The notes under the pieces were generated by a model. The model ran no database searches. It was not told the origin of the DNA and was given only the letters and a program-made list of their open reading frames with translations. From Streptococcus ovuberis (GTDB taxonomy: Bacteria; Bacillota; Bacilli; Lactobacillales; Streptococcaceae): a stretch of DNA of 64,000 bases. The DNA is taken from positions 1 through 64,000 of the forward strand of contig NZ_JAAXPR010000005.1 in the NCBI RefSeq assembly GCF_012396585.1, given 5' to 3'. Position 1 is the stretch's first letter; each line of letters starts with the position of its first letter. The position numbers and the translations under genes were made by a program. Positions 38,039 to 47,938 of this stretch are shown piece by piece.

Positions 38039-38269
38039 ATGTATACCACAACCTTAATGTTAACTAGCCATATACTGTGTGTGGCTCTATCCTATCACTT
38101 GTTGACAACAGTGGTGGATTGGTCTAAGTTTACCAAAATCCATGCTGAAAACATTGGGCGCTTAAGGCTCTTGGTCCTTTTATTCAGTATGGGATTGGGA
38201 TTTTTAGTGAGCCATTTGCTTCTGGATTTGTTAAGCATCGGGCGCAGTTTAACAGTGGCTTTTCTTTAG
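38039..38269 (+). CDS. DUF1146 membrane protein (YwzB-like)
   Basis: 76 residues, two membrane segments (about 5-24 and 43-62). The layout and WSKFTKIHAENIGRLRLLV linker match the DUF1146 family that often precedes murA in Firmicutes. Function unknown. There is no ribosome-binding site and the promoter abuts the ATG, so the mRNA is probably leaderless. murA follows by 78 bp. Confidence 0.8.
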   Translation: MYTTTLMLTSHILCVALSYHLLTTVVDWSKFTKIHAENIGRLRLLVLLFSMGLGFLVSHLLLDLLSIGRSLTVAFL

Positions 38270-38347
38270 TAAAAGATTAATCTAACATTTTGATGGCTAT
38301 GGAAAACCTTAGAATGTATGATGAAATGAGAGATGAAGGAATCAGAA

Positions 38348-39634
38348 ATGGAAGAAATACTAATCACAGGTGGTGCAACTCGCTTATCTGGTCAAGTCAC
38401 CATTGAAGGGGCCAAAAATGCAGTTTTACCCATTTTAGCAGCAACTATTCTAGCTAGTGAGGGGCAAACAAAACTGACAAATGTTCCTATTTTGTCGGAT
38501 GTTTTCACCATGAACAATGTAGTACGTGGCCTTAACACCGAGGTCGTCTTTGATGAGGCCATGAATCAAATTATAGTTGATGCGACTCAGCCACTGCATG
38601 GAGAAGCGCCCTATCGTTATGTTAGTCAAATGCGGGCTTCAATTGTGGTATTAGGCCCTTTATTGGCACGTAATCATTATGCTAAGGTATCCATGCCAGG
38701 GGGCTGTACGATTGGGTCTCGGCCGATTGACCTTCACCTCAAAGGCTTAGAAGCCATGGGAGCGACCATTCATCAGACGCATGGCTATATTGAAGCTAAG
38801 ACAGATGGCCTGAAAGGTGCCTATATCTATATGGATTTTCCAAGTGTAGGAGCGACCCAGAATCTTATGATGGCAGCTACTCTAGCCCAAGGAGTTACCA
38901 CTATTGAAAATGCTGCTCGTGAGCCTGAGATAGTAGATTTAGCAAACCTTCTCAACAAGATGGGAGCCAAGGTCAAGGGAGCAGGAACTGATACCCTGAC
39001 CATAGCAGGCGTGGAGCGGATGCATGGTGCTGAACATCATGTGGTTCAAGACCGTATTGAGGCTGGAACCTTTATGGTAGCTGCTGCTATGACCAGTGGG
39101 GATGTTTTGATTAAAGATGCTGTATGGGAACACAATCGTCCGTTACTGGCTAAATTGCTAGAGATGGGAGTAGATGTCACGGAAGAAGCTGAAGGGATTC
39201 GGATACAGTCGGATGTCACAAAGTTGAAACCTGTTACGGTCAAAACACAACCTCATCCAGGTTTTCCGACCGATATGCAGGCGCAGATGACTGCCTTGAT
39301 GGCTGTTGTCCAGGGAGAATCGACCATGATTGAGACAGTTTTTGAGAACCGTTTTCAACATCTTGAAGAACTGCGTCGGATGGGATTGCATTCAGAGATT
39401 TTAAGAGATACAGCTTTGATTCATGGTGGGAGTCCTCTTCAAGGAGCGCCAGTTCTGTCAACCGATTTGCGGGCGTCAGCAGCTCTCATTTTGACCGGCC
39501 TCGTAGCAGAAGGGGAGACACGGGTTGGGAAATTGATTCATTTGGATCGCGGTTATTACCGTTTTCATGAAAAATTAGCTCAACTAGGAGCAGATATCAG
39601 ACGAATGTCGCAGGAGGAAACGAATGAAGCCTAG
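38348..39634 (+). CDS. murA: UDP-N-acetylglucosamine 1-carboxyvinyltransferase
   Basis: 428 residues. EPSP-synthase-like fold; active-site Cys120 in [11 protein letters not shown], the residue alkylated by fosfomycin. First committed step of peptidoglycan synthesis in the cytosol. ATG 38348 is chosen with AAGGA seven bases before it, rather than 38333. Streptococci often have two murA copies; this is the one next to epuA-endA. It overlaps epuA by 11 bp. Confidence 0.94.
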   Translation: MEEILITGGATRLSGQVTIEGAKNAVLPILAATILASEGQTKLTNVPILSDVFTMNNVVRGLNTEVVFDEAMNQIIVDATQPLHGEAPYRYVSQMRASIVVLGPLLARNHYAKVSMPGGCTIGSRPIDLHLKGLEAMGATIHQTHGYIEAKTDGLKGAYIYMDFPSVGATQNLMMAATLAQGVTTIENAAREPEIVDLANLLNKMGAKVKGAGTDTLTIAGVERMHGAEHHVVQDRIEAGTFMVAAAMTSGDVLIKDAVWEHNRPLLAKLLEMGVDVTEEAEGIRIQSDVTKLKPVTVKTQPHPGFPTDMQAQMTALMAVVQGESTMIETVFENRFQHLEELRRMGLHSEILRDTALIHGGSPLQGAPVLSTDLRASAALILTGLVAEGETRVGKLIHLDRGYYRFHEKLAQLGADIRRMSQEETNEA

Positions 39635-39821
39635 TCGTCAAAGTAGTCAATACGTTGTTCAACAGCTGATCATCCTTCTTTTAATCGTCTTAGCTGCCTG
39701 TTTGCTATTTGCTGTTGGTCTGATGGTCGGTTATGGTGTCATTGGAGATGGTGATTCCATGTGGTCTATCCTATCGCCTGCAAAATGGCAGGAATTGATT
39801 GGTAAATTTACTGGAAAGTAG
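39624..39821 (+). CDS. epuA: EpuA small membrane protein (RNA polymerase beta-subunit-annotated family)
   Basis: 65 residues with one membrane segment (about 15-38), then [20 protein letters not shown]. It matches EpuA, which lies upstream of endA in pneumococcus. Databases call it an RNA polymerase subunit, but the sequence shows only a short membrane protein. GGAGGAAACGA precedes the ATG. Function not known. Confidence 0.85.
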   Translation: MKPSRQSSQYVVQQLIILLLIVLAACLLFAVGLMVGYGVIGDGDSMWSILSPAKWQELIGKFTGK

Positions 39822-39850
39822 GCTAAGCCTGCTTTTTCATTGGAGAAAAG

Positions 39851-40693
39851 ATGAAACAAACAAAGAAACCAAAAACGCTTTGGGGTGCTTTATTGGCCCT
39901 TGTTTTGGCGCTATCAGGGTATGGGGTCAAGGAAACGGGCATTCTCACTGATCATCGCCCCCACTATGATGTGACTATTCCTGTCTATCAGACGTCATCT
40001 TGGCAGGAGACACCGGACGAATGCTTAGCTAGCTCTGTCTTGGTCGAAGAAGTTCGTGCTCAATTACCCCAGCCAATTCAGTGGAACGGTTCGGGCGCAT
40101 TTATCCTCAACCAAAATAAAACGGATTTAGATGCGGAAGTGTCCTCTCTTCCTTATGTAGATAATAAAACCAAGATAATTGAAGGCCAAGAAGTTCCTAC
40201 CGTAGCTAATGCCTTGCTTTCAAAAGCTACCCGGCAATACCAAAAGCGAGAGCAAAATGGTTCTGGAAGAATGGATTGGACACCTGCTGGTTGGGATCAA
40301 GTTCATGGGCTAGAGGGAGAGTATGATCATGCGGTAGACCGAGGACATTTAATCGGTTATGCCTTAGCTGGTGGATTGAAAGAGTTTGATGCATCAACTG
40401 CTAATCCTAAAAATATAGCCGTTCAAACGTCATGGTCTAATCAGGCTTATGAAGAGTATTCAACTGGACAAAATTACTATGAGACGTTGGTGCGCAAAGT
40501 CCTTGATCAAAATAAACGAGTGCGTATGCGAGTAACCTTAATTTATGCTGATGCGGACGACCTTGTTGCTGTTGGTCGTCAACTAGAAGCGAAGTCTTCG
40601 GATGGTAGCCTTGAATTTAATGTTTTTGTTCCTAATGTTCAAAATGGTCTCAGTTTAGATTACGAAACAGGAGAAGTGACTAAATACCATTAA
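39851..40693 (+). CDS. endA: Membrane DNA-entry nuclease EndA
   Basis: 280 residues. N-terminal signal anchor (about 8-28), then a beta-beta-alpha metal nuclease domain with DRGHLIG (catalytic His166) and NPKNIAVQT. It degrades one strand of incoming DNA during transformation, and extracellular DNA in some species. Partner of ComEA-ComEC about 8 kb upstream. Follows epuA by 29 bp. Confidence 0.92.
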   Translation: MKQTKKPKTLWGALLALVLALSGYGVKETGILTDHRPHYDVTIPVYQTSSWQETPDECLASSVLVEEVRAQLPQPIQWNGSGAFILNQNKTDLDAEVSSLPYVDNKTKIIEGQEVPTVANALLSKATRQYQKREQNGSGRMDWTPAGWDQVHGLEGEYDHAVDRGHLIGYALAGGLKEFDASTANPKNIAVQTSWSNQAYEEYSTGQNYYETLVRKVLDQNKRVRMRVTLIYADADDLVAVGRQLEAKSSDGSLEFNVFVPNVQNGLSLDYETGEVTKYH

Positions 40694-41111
40694 ATGCTAT
40701 AGTGACCGTTATGGTCTGGTTTTAAGACTATTTCAATTGCCTCATTCTTTAGCTATTGGTTACTGCATTGGGATATTTGCCGGGTGCATTTTTTCACACG
40801 GGTGACAATTGGTACTTTTAAAAACAGTATGCTCCTCTAAAGCCATTTTGCATGACGAATGGATTATGTTGAGAAGGCTAAGGACTCAACTCCTGAACAG
40901 CAAAGGGATAAAGAAAATTCAGTTTTCGGTCAGTGAAGTTTCAGATGTCGGTTTAGTTTTTAAGATGAAAATTATGGTATAATTCTAACGAAATGAGCAG
41001 ATGATTGACTAAAAGCAAACTCTTTTCACGAAATGTTCTAAAAGGTATGTGATTTGAAGAGGGGGATGTATTTTCATCCTGCATGCGCCGTGTCAAAGCC
41101 TGGCCTAGGAC
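40694..41111. other. Intergenic stretch after endA
   Basis: About 420 bp. It has an extended -10 (TGGTATAAT) near 40976-40984 with no gene directly after it and a GGATG/CATCC hairpin near 41065-41080. No open frame worth calling. Possibly relic DNA or an unannotated short RNA. Confidence 0.35.
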
Positions 41112-41140
41112 TTGCGACTTTGATTATTTTTTGCTAAAAT
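41112..41140 (+). promoter_or_regulatory. pheST promoter
   Basis: TTGCGA (41112-41117), 17-bp spacer, extended -10 TGCTAAAAT (41132-41140). The transcript would start about 41147, just ahead of the T-box. Confidence 0.55.
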
Positions 41141-41164
41141 AAAAAACAATTGAATAACAACCTT

Positions 41165-41350
41165 TGAGACTAGTATGTTTAGGGAAACTGTCCAGGGAGT
41201 TGAGTCATGACTGCAAGCTCAACCAGTGAAACTTTACTGAATTCACTCAGCATAAGGTTATTAATTAAGGTCTGCGCCGAGCAGATAAAAACGGATGGTA
41301 CCGCGTGTCAACGCTCCGCTAGTGATAGAGGAGTATTGGCACGTTTTTTT
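41165..41350 (+). ncRNA. T-box leader of pheST
   Basis: The T-box proper is GGATGGTACCGCG (41293-41305), followed by a G-U-tolerant 14-bp terminator stem (41304-41317 with 41330-41343) and seven Ts. Upstream stem I has CCAGGGAGTTGAG and CTGCAAGCTC, with a GAATTCAC segment in which TTC is the likely Phe specifier. Uncharged tRNA(Phe) would allow read-through into pheS. Confidence 0.8.
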
Positions 41351-41353
41351 GGG

Positions 41354-41520
41354 GAGTGAGACAGAACCTTAAAATTCGTCGTCCTGCCCCAAAAGGCTTC
41401 CACAGTCAGAGAAGCGATTGTGGAAGGTACGAGCTTTGAAAGTCGAACGTGAGCAGATAGCTAAGGAGCGAAAGGACCCAAGTTGCCGATAGTCGCGACT
41501 CTTTAGCGAGATCGTTTATT
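41354..41520. repeat. Streptococcal dispersed intergenic repeat (copy B, partial)
   Basis: Begins GAGTGAGACAGAACCTTAAA and has ATTCGTCGTCCTGCCCC, then CCACAGTCAGAGAAGCGATT. It resembles the start of copy A at 17343. It sits between the T-box terminator and pheS, lengthening that leader to an unusual 290 nt. Confidence 0.4.
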
Positions 41521-41642
41521 GGGAATCCTGTACATTAATTGTCAACTGTGTTCTTAAAACATCTTCAAGAGATAGCATTTATGACCTAGCTTCACCGTTT
41601 TTACTTACCAACCGGACCAGTTTAATGATAGAAAGGAAAATT

Positions 41643-42686
41643 ATGGATTTACAAACACAACTCAAAGATTTACAGGCGACGACCGTTGCCAAACTCAAGG
41701 ACATTCGGCACGAGAATGTCAAGGACCTCCAAGACCTTAAGGTGCAGGTTCTTGGGAAAAAAGGCTCCCTGACCGAATTGCTGAAAGGCTTAAAAGACTT
41801 GTCCAACGATCAGAAGCCGATTGTCGGTAAGATGGTCAATGAGGTGCGTGATGTGCTGACAGCTGCCTTTGACGACGCTGCCAAACTCTTGGAGGAGGCA
41901 GCCATTGAAGCCAAGTTAGCTGCTGAAAGCCTCGATGTCACCTTGCCAGGTCGCCCGATCAAGCAGGGCAATCGTCATGTCTTGACCCAGACCAGCGAGG
42001 AGATTGAAGACATTTTCCTCGGTATGGGCTTCCAGATTGTCGATGGGTATGAGGTGGAGAAGGACTATTATAACTTTGAGCGGATGAACCTGCCTAAGGA
42101 CCACCCAGCTCGAGACATGCAGGACACCTTCTACATCACCGAAGACATCTTGCTTCGCACCCACACCAGCCCTGTTCAGGCCAGAACCATGGACCAGCAT
42201 GACTTTAGTCAAGGACCGCTCAAGATGATTTCACCGGGGCGGGTTTTCCGTCGTGATACTGATGATGCGACCCATAGCCACCAGTTCCATCAGATTGAGG
42301 GGCTCGTGGTCGGTGAGAACATCTCCATGGGTGACCTCAAGGGCACGCTTGAGATGATTATCAAGAAGATGTTCGGTGAGGACCGCAAGATTCGCCTGCG
42401 CCCGTCTTACTTCCCATTTACAGAGCCGTCGGTTGAGGTCGATGTGTCCTGCTTCAAATGTGGCGGTGACGGCTGTAACGTATGCAAAAAGACGGGCTGG
42501 ATTGAGATTTTGGGGGCTGGTATGGTTCACCCGCGTGTGCTGGAGATGAGTGGCATTGACCCCGAGGTTTATTCTGGCTTTGCCTTTGGTCTTGGTCAGG
42601 AGCGGATTGCCATGTTGCGCTACGGCATCAACGATATCCGTGGCTTCTACCAAGGCGACGCCCGCTTCTCGGAGCAGTTTAAGTAG
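41643..42686 (+). CDS. pheS: Phenylalanyl-tRNA synthetase alpha subunit
   Basis: 347 residues. N-terminal coiled-coil that binds tRNA (about 1-90) and a class II catalytic core with motif 2 ([20 protein letters not shown]) and motif 3 ([14 protein letters not shown]). With PheT it forms the (alpha-beta)2 enzyme that charges tRNA(Phe). Start ATG 41643 has AAAGGA before it. Controlled by the T-box upstream. Confidence 0.96.
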   Translation: MDLQTQLKDLQATTVAKLKDIRHENVKDLQDLKVQVLGKKGSLTELLKGLKDLSNDQKPIVGKMVNEVRDVLTAAFDDAAKLLEEAAIEAKLAAESLDVTLPGRPIKQGNRHVLTQTSEEIEDIFLGMGFQIVDGYEVEKDYYNFERMNLPKDHPARDMQDTFYITEDILLRTHTSPVQARTMDQHDFSQGPLKMISPGRVFRRDTDDATHSHQFHQIEGLVVGENISMGDLKGTLEMIIKKMFGEDRKIRLRPSYFPFTEPSVEVDVSCFKCGGDGCNVCKKTGWIEILGAGMVHPRVLEMSGIDPEVYSGFAFGLGQERIAMLRYGINDIRGFYQGDARFSEQFK

Positions 42687-42698
42687 GAGGAAAGTTTC

Positions 42699-43226
42699 AT
42701 GGTCAAAACAGTTGGTATTCGGCCTGTTCGATTAGACGAGGTTGATATTTTAAAGGAAATAGCGGAGCAGACATTTACGGAGACCTTTGGTCATGACAAT
42801 AGTCCTGAGCAGTTACAAGCCTTTTTTGAAGAGGCCTATGCCTTGCCTGTCTTGGAGGATGAACTGAAAGATCCTGATACAGAAGTTGACTTTATTTTGA
42901 TCAATGATCAAATTGCAGGTTATCTCAAACTCAACTGGAAAGCTGCCCAGACAGAACAGGTTCTGGATCAAGCCATGGAAGTTCAACGCATTTATGTTCT
43001 CCAAGAGTATCAAGGGTTAGGCTTAGGTAAAGAAGCCTTTGATTATGCTTTAGAAGCAGCAAAAGACAGCCAAGTGGATTGGGTGTGGCTCGGTGTCTGG
43101 GAGCACAACTACAAGGCTCAAACCTTTTATGCCAAGTATGGCTTTGAAAAATTTTCAGAGCACCGATTTCCTGTCGGAGACAAGATTGATACCGACTGGC
43201 TGATGAAACGGAGGATTACCAAATGA
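42699..43226 (+). CDS. GNAT-family N-acetyltransferase
   Basis: 175 residues with the acetyl-CoA loop YQGLGLGKEAFDYAL at about 105-119 and WLGVWEHNYKAQTFYAKYGF near the C-terminus. Spermidine acetyltransferase or ribosomal-protein type cannot be told apart. It sits between pheS and pheT, overlaps the ASCH gene by 4 bp, and has TAGGAGGAAAG before its ATG. Confidence 0.85.
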   Translation: MVKTVGIRPVRLDEVDILKEIAEQTFTETFGHDNSPEQLQAFFEEAYALPVLEDELKDPDTEVDFILINDQIAGYLKLNWKAAQTEQVLDQAMEVQRIYVLQEYQGLGLGKEAFDYALEAAKDSQVDWVWLGVWEHNYKAQTFYAKYGFEKFSEHRFPVGDKIDTDWLMKRRITK

Positions 43227-43675
43227 CCCCAGAACAGTTATGGAAAGAATATAAGACAGTTAACCCTCAAGCAGGAGATGACTATGAGGCTTGGGCCTTC
43301 GGCGTTTTGCCAGATGAACTCGCTCAGTTAGTCCTAGACGGTACCAAAACCGCTACCGCCTCTGGCTATGACCTCTATGCCCTAGATAATGACCCTCTGC
43401 CAGAAGCAGGCAGCTATGATGTTGTCTTAGACGGTCAAGGCAATGCTGTCTGTGTGATCAAAGTGATCAAGGTCTATGTCACGCCCTTTGATGAGGTGAC
43501 CGCTGAGCATGCCTACAAAGAAGGCGAGGGCGACCGCAGTCTAGCCTACTGGCGACAAGTTCACGAAGACTTTTTCAAACCTTATTACAAAGAAGCAGGA
43601 CTTGTCTTCAACGGTCAGTCAAACATTGTCTGCGAAGAGTTTGAAGTGGTGTATCCAGTCCCATATCAAGAATAA
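43223..43675 (+). CDS. ASCH-domain protein
   Basis: 150 residues. ASCH fold: WAFGVLPDELAQLVLDGTK then TATASGYDLY, and a C-terminal GEGDRSLAYWRQVHEDFF. ASCH proteins are thought to bind RNA or act on modified nucleosides; some hydrolyse N4-acetylcytidine. Being translated together with a GNAT gene inside a tRNA-synthetase operon makes an RNA link tempting but unproven. Confidence 0.85.
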   Translation: MTPEQLWKEYKTVNPQAGDDYEAWAFGVLPDELAQLVLDGTKTATASGYDLYALDNDPLPEAGSYDVVLDGQGNAVCVIKVIKVYVTPFDEVTAEHAYKEGEGDRSLAYWRQVHEDFFKPYYKEAGLVFNGQSNIVCEEFEVVYPVPYQE

Positions 43676-43678
43676 CAA

Positions 43679-43892
43679 ACGAGCGAAGCGAGCCTGTTGC
43701 AGAAAATACGCTTATTGCTCAGCAAAAAAGCGAGCGTTAGCTCGCCAACTGATACTTTTCGCTGTGGCAAGAGTGATATCGGTGAGAACTCACCGATATC
43801 GCGACGGAACTTCGGAGACCTTAGGCTCCGAAGTTAGCAATGAAACGCCTTTAGGCGGTTGCTTGCGTCCGTGCCACCTAAGAAAAGTATCA
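43679..43892. repeat. Multi-hairpin element inside the pheST operon
   Basis: Between the ASCH gene and pheT. TGATACTTTTC (43750-43760) and GAAAAGTATCA (43882-43892) pair at the outer ends, with TGGCA (43765-43769) and TGCCA (43872-43876) inside. Enclosed are three hairpins: GATATCGGTGAG/CTCACCGATATC (43775-43800), AACTTCGGAG/CTCCGAAGTT (43808-43835, with an inner CC/GG), and AGCAA..CGCC/GGCG..TTGCT (43836-43863). A fourth, GCGAGC/GCTCGC, lies outside at 43730-43745. No T-run, no protein frame. It looks like a small non-autonomous repeat or a folded RNA. Confidence 0.65.
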
Positions 43893-43920
43893 AAAAAAGA
43901 AAAAACAGAAAGAAGAACCC

Positions 43921-46329
43921 ATGTTAGTATCTTACAAGTGGCTAAAAGAGCTGGTCGACATTGATGTCCCAGTCGCTGAATTAGCCGAAAAAATGTCAAC
44001 GACCGGTATCGAAGTAGAGGGAGTGACGACGCCTGCTGATGGTCTGTCCAATATCGTGGTCGGTCATGTCCTCTCTTGCGAGAATGTGCCTGACACCCAT
44101 CTCCACCTCTGTCAGGTGGACACTGGTGATGGTGAACCCCGCCAAATCATTTGTGGAGCGCCTAATGTCCGTGCAGGCATCAAGGTCATGGTGGCTCTTC
44201 CAGGGGCTCGTATTGCTGATAATTACAAGATTAAAAAGAGCAAAATCCGTGGGCTGGAGTCTCTTGGCATGATTTGCTCTCTGGGGGAGTTGGGCGTTTC
44301 CGACAGCGTGGTGCCCAAGGAGTTCGCCGATGGTATTCAGATTTTGCCAGAGGAGGCTGAAGTTGGTCGCTCTGTCTTTCCTTATCTGAGTATGGACGAC
44401 GCCATCATCGAGCTTTCCATCACACCTAACCGTGCCGATGCCCTCTCCATGCGAGGCGTTGCTCACGAAGTAGCAGCGATTTACGGTAAGTCGGTGCATT
44501 TTTTGGAAAAATCGCTGAGCGAAAGCCAAGTTCAGACTGCCGATAAGCTTTCGGTAGCTATCGAGACGGACAAGGTGCAGAGCTACCAAGCCCGTATCGT
44601 GGAACATGTGACCATCGCCCCGAGCCCGCAATGGCTGCAAAACCTGCTCATGAACGCTGGTATTCGTCCCATCAACAACGTGGTCGATGTGACCAACTAC
44701 ATTCTGCTCTATTACGGACAGCCCATGCACGCCTTTGACTTGGATAAGTTTGACGGCAACCACATCGTGGCTCGTCAGGCTCGGGACGGTGAGACCATCA
44801 TCACTCTTGATGGTGAGGAGCGTGAGCTGGTGACTGACGATATCGTGATTTCGGTCAATGACCGAGCGGTTGCCTTAGCAGGTGTCATGGGTGGTCAAGC
44901 CACAGAGATTGATCACCAATCAACCAATGTCGTTCTTGAAGCGGCAGTCTTTGATGGCAAGTCCATCCGTAAGACCTCTGGTAGGCTCAACCTGCGTTCG
45001 GAAAGCTCTTCACGTTTTGAAAAAGGTGTCAATGTCGCAACGGTTTCAGAAGCTTTGGACATGGCAGCAGCGCTTTTGCAAGAGCTAGCAGGTGGTCAGC
45101 CGACAGCGGGTCGTGTGACAGCTGGTGACTTGGACACTGCACCAGTTGCCGTGACCAGCTCCCTAGCCCATGTCAATAGTCGTTTAGGGACAGCCTTGAC
45201 CTATGCTGACATTGAGGCTATCTTTGCCCAGTTGGGCTTTGGCTTAGAAGGATCAGCCGACAGCTTTACGGTCAGTGTGCCAAAACGCCGCTGGGACATC
45301 AGCATTCAGGCGGATTTGGTCGAGGAAATTGCCCGTATCTACGGTTATGATAAGCTCCCAACTACTCTGCCTGAGACAGGTGGGACAGCAGGCGAGTTGA
45401 CGATGACTCAGCGCCTCCGTCGTCAGGTGCGGACCTTGGCAGAGGGGGCAGGCTTGACTGAGGTGATCTCTTATGCCCTGACTACGCCAGAAAAGGCGAC
45501 AGCCTTTACCCCAGCACCGACTGCCCAGACAGAACTCATGTGGCCGATGACGGTCGATCGTTCTGTCTTGCGTCAAAATATGGTCTCTGGTATGCTCGAC
45601 ATCGTCGCCTACAACGTTAACCGCAAGAATAAGAACCTTGCCCTCTATGAAATCGGCAAGACCTTTGCCCAGACTGGCAACCCACAGGAAGACCTACCAA
45701 CGGAAATCAATAGTTTCGCCCTTGCTCTGACAGGACTAGTGGCAGATAAAGACTTCCAGACCCCAGCTGTGCCAGTCGATTTTTACTATGCCAAGGGGAT
45801 CTTGGAGATGCTATTTGCCAAGCTAGGACTTGAGGTGACTTATGTGCCAATGGCAGAGCCGGCTAGCCTGCACCCAGGTCGGACAGCAGAGATTCAGCTG
45901 GCAGATGGCACCAGCATTGGCTTTATCGGTCAGGTGCACCCGCAGACGGCCAAGGCCTATGATATTCCTGAGACCTATGTGGCTGAGCTCAACCTGACAG
46001 CGATCGAGGCTGCCCTGCCAGAAGCGGCTATCTTTACAGACATCAGCAAGTTCCCAGCTGTTAGCCGTGACATCGCTCTGCTCTTGCCAAAAGCCACTAG
46101 CCACCAAGCAGTGCTAGAAGCCATCGCAGCAGCTAAGGTCAAACGCCTGACAGCCATCAAACTCTTTGATATCTATGAAGGGGACAAGCTGCCAGCAGGC
46201 ACCAAGTCCATGGCCTACAACCTGACCTTCCAAAACCCAGAAGCCAGCCTAACGGACGAGGAAGTCGCTACATTTATGGATAAAATCACTAGCTCTTTGA
46301 CCAACACACTCGGTGCAGAGGTGCGATAA
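43921..46329 (+). CDS. pheT: Phenylalanyl-tRNA synthetase beta subunit
   Basis: 802 residues. N-terminal tRNA-binding OB domain (about 40-150), B3/B4 editing domain, B5 DNA-binding-like domain and C-terminal FDX-ACB domain (about 708-801, ending TLGAEVR). The weak GAAAGAAGAA before the ATG is the likely ribosome-binding site. Co-transcribed with pheS unless the hairpin cluster interferes. A terminator follows. Confidence 0.96.
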   Translation: MLVSYKWLKELVDIDVPVAELAEKMSTTGIEVEGVTTPADGLSNIVVGHVLSCENVPDTHLHLCQVDTGDGEPRQIICGAPNVRAGIKVMVALPGARIADNYKIKKSKIRGLESLGMICSLGELGVSDSVVPKEFADGIQILPEEAEVGRSVFPYLSMDDAIIELSITPNRADALSMRGVAHEVAAIYGKSVHFLEKSLSESQVQTADKLSVAIETDKVQSYQARIVEHVTIAPSPQWLQNLLMNAGIRPINNVVDVTNYILLYYGQPMHAFDLDKFDGNHIVARQARDGETIITLDGEERELVTDDIVISVNDRAVALAGVMGGQATEIDHQSTNVVLEAAVFDGKSIRKTSGRLNLRSESSSRFEKGVNVATVSEALDMAAALLQELAGGQPTAGRVTAGDLDTAPVAVTSSLAHVNSRLGTALTYADIEAIFAQLGFGLEGSADSFTVSVPKRRWDISIQADLVEEIARIYGYDKLPTTLPETGGTAGELTMTQRLRRQVRTLAEGAGLTEVISYALTTPEKATAFTPAPTAQTELMWPMTVDRSVLRQNMVSGMLDIVAYNVNRKNKNLALYEIGKTFAQTGNPQEDLPTEINSFALALTGLVADKDFQTPAVPVDFYYAKGILEMLFAKLGLEVTYVPMAEPASLHPGRTAEIQLADGTSIGFIGQVHPQTAKAYDIPETYVAELNLTAIEAALPEAAIFTDISKFPAVSRDIALLLPKATSHQAVLEAIAAAKVKRLTAIKLFDIYEGDKLPAGTKSMAYNLTFQNPEASLTDEEVATFMDKITSSLTNTLGAEVR

Positions 46330-46340
46330 GGATACAGCCC

Positions 46341-46365
46341 AACCCAGCTATATGGCTGGGTTTTT
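46341..46365 (+). terminator. Intrinsic terminator of pheT
   Basis: AACCCAGC and GCTGGGTT over a 6-nt loop, followed by TTT. An extended -10 (TGGTATAAT, 46365-46373) begins at once after it. Confidence 0.8.
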
Positions 46366-46406
46366 GGTATAATAATGGAACATAGAATACCAATGAGGCC
46401 TCCCCA

Positions 46407-46734
46407 ATGCGCTTGTTTGAAATTGAAACAGTTTTGGAGTTGCCTTATATGGCATTGGCAATTTAAAATGTTTTATAGGAAAAATCCGCTGTATCATGAC
46501 TTAAAGCAACGCATTTGCTTCTATGACAACTATCTTGAGATTTTTTCAAAAAGAGGCAAAATAACACACGAATACACAGAATTTCGTGGTCTACTTGAGG
46601 ATAGGAAAGGTCTTTATTTGATTTTAGGTAGAAATACGGCCCTTGCCATTGATAAGAAGGTCTGTGATGATGAGTTATACCAGTTTATCAGGTCAGTGGC
46701 GGTTCATCCTTTTAGTCGACTCAAAAGATTTTAG
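46407..46734 (+). pseudogene. YcxB-like protein, internally deleted and frameshifted
   Basis: The N-terminus MRLFEIETVLELPYMALAI reads from 46407 and stops. In the next frame FYRKNPLYHDLKQRICFYDN, EYTEFRGLLEDRKGLYLILG and the end FSRLKRF are typical of the YcxB-like C-terminal domain. The membrane hairpin that should lie between is missing, so a deletion of roughly 150 bp with a frame change is inferred. Confidence 0.65.
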
Positions 46735-46771
46735 AAGATTACTCTTAGTGTGAGAATGACTGCTGAAATAA

Positions 46772-46922
46772 AGACTTCTGAAAGGTTTCTAGCAGGAACC
46801 ATGTCGCTTGCGACAACCTAGCCTTCCAAAACCTAGAAGTTAGACCGATGGGGAATGTCGCTAAGTTCATGGCGCCTATTATCAGCTCCATGACCGAAAC
46901 CTCCGATGCAGAAATGCGATTA
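46772..46922 (+). pseudogene. Decayed duplicate of the pheT 3' end
   Basis: 46790-46921 aligns with pheT 46192-46327, the last 45 codons. In the matching frame it reads NLAFQNLEV, then NVAKFM, then ISSM and AEMR, against [20 protein letters not shown] and AEVR in pheT. No start and no function. It points to an old tandem duplication around the pheT end and ycxB. Confidence 0.7.
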
Positions 46923-47327
46923 GACACCGATCACTGTTTGCCCGAAGATTAGCTAATGATGGCGAGAAGAGCTGTCTCATCTTGTTTTTGATCTATCGTT
47001 TGGAGGCCTCTGTTAATGGGGGTATTGGCTTAAATTTGTGGGGGGCTAAGCCTCATGTTACAATTCTATTGGGAGCTTTTCCGTTTATCGCCAGACTTAT
47101 TTTTTAGCTAGTGGTTTTGATTAGAATACGTTGCTATTTGTTTCGTGTTGCTGGGAGGACGTTACCATGCCTCTTCCGTTATTTGTCCAAGTTATTTTGC
47201 ATAGTGGGTTAATGGTTTGAAAGAGTGCATTATTGCTCTATATAGATTAGGCTTCTTAGTAACAGTTTATTTTCGAGCCATCAAGATTATCTGAGAGAAA
47301 AAGACCACACGGTTTCAAATTTTAGTG
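46923..47327. other. Intergenic stretch
   Basis: About 400 bp without a gene or strong hairpin. Short frames only. Confidence 0.4.
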
Positions 47328-47333
47328 TATAAT
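47328..47333 (+). promoter_or_regulatory. -10 element of the DUF3272-like gene
   Basis: TATAAT (47328-47333) preceded by GTG. The expected +1 is 47340, the A of the ATG. No Shine-Dalgarno in between. Confidence 0.5.
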
Positions 47334-47339
47334 AAGACT

Positions 47340-47540
47340 ATGAAAATCTATTTGCCGTTTTATCAATTTATCTTCCTAGCATTGTCAACAGGAATTGCAA
47401 CCTATCTTTTCAATGAGGCACTGATGGCGGGGCGATTTGGTTTTGCCATCTTTTGGGGAGCTATCTTAGCTCGTAATCTCCGAGTGAGTTATCAATTAAG
47501 CAAGTGGATCAGAGCTATAGAAGCCAAGTTGAAAAACTAA
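47340..47540 (+). CDS. Small membrane protein, DUF3272-like
   Basis: 66 residues with two membrane segments (about 6-24 and 28-45) and a basic end (RAIEAKLKN). Size and pattern recall the Streptococcus-specific DUF3272 family. The ATG at 47340 is preferred to the GTG at 47325 because the latter lies in the -10. Probably a leaderless mRNA. Function unknown. Confidence 0.6.
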   Translation: MKIYLPFYQFIFLALSTGIATYLFNEALMAGRFGFAIFWGAILARNLRVSYQLSKWIRAIEAKLKN

Positions 47541-47635
47541 ATAATAGGGGCGATGTAGCCATAGAAACGTTCCTGAGGTGGTTCTACCGGCATCTGGGAA
47601 GTTAATTTATAAAAGCTTGGATATAATTGGTTCAT
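47537..47635 (-). CDS. Putative 32-residue ORF, convergent
   Basis: On the minus strand TTAGGAGATAGAA precedes an ATG at 47635. The product starts MNQLYPSFYKLTSQ and is neither clearly hydrophobic nor like a family I know. It overlaps the preceding gene by 4 bp tail to tail. It may be the front of a lost gene. Confidence 0.25.
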   Translation of the reverse strand: MNQLYPSFYKLTSQMPVEPPQERFYGYIAPII

Positions 47636-47639
47636 TTCT

Positions 47640-47938
47640 ATCTCCTAACACCTGCATTCGATCTGTGACTCACAGAATTGGTTTTCGAAGACGTGTTATT
47701 GCATGGGATCAGGAATTTCTCAAAAACAGGTGACTGATTGAATAGCAACATGCGCTCACCTCAAGTTACTTTGGATGCTCTATATATTTAGCGCTCAACT
47801 AATGGGATCATGTAGAGGGCTTATTGGTACTTTCTTTAGTATATACCCGTTATGGTTATGCAATGTCGCTATTGAGTGAAAAGAACCGGCTCATTTGCCG
47901 ATTTTCCTATTGGTGTAAAGGCTTAAGAGAATAATAAA
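47640..47938. other. Intergenic stretch between converging units
   Basis: About 300 bp with a weak CGGC/GCCG hairpin near 47887-47902 and no gene. Probably relic DNA. Confidence 0.35.

Noticed and set aside
38333-38347. Upstream in-frame ATG of murA at 38333
   Set aside because: The AAGGA Shine-Dalgarno lies between 38333 and 38348, so it serves the downstream ATG.
43996-44763. 255-codon minus-strand frame inside pheT
   Set aside because: Antisense shadow of pheT, which has full family similarity along its length.
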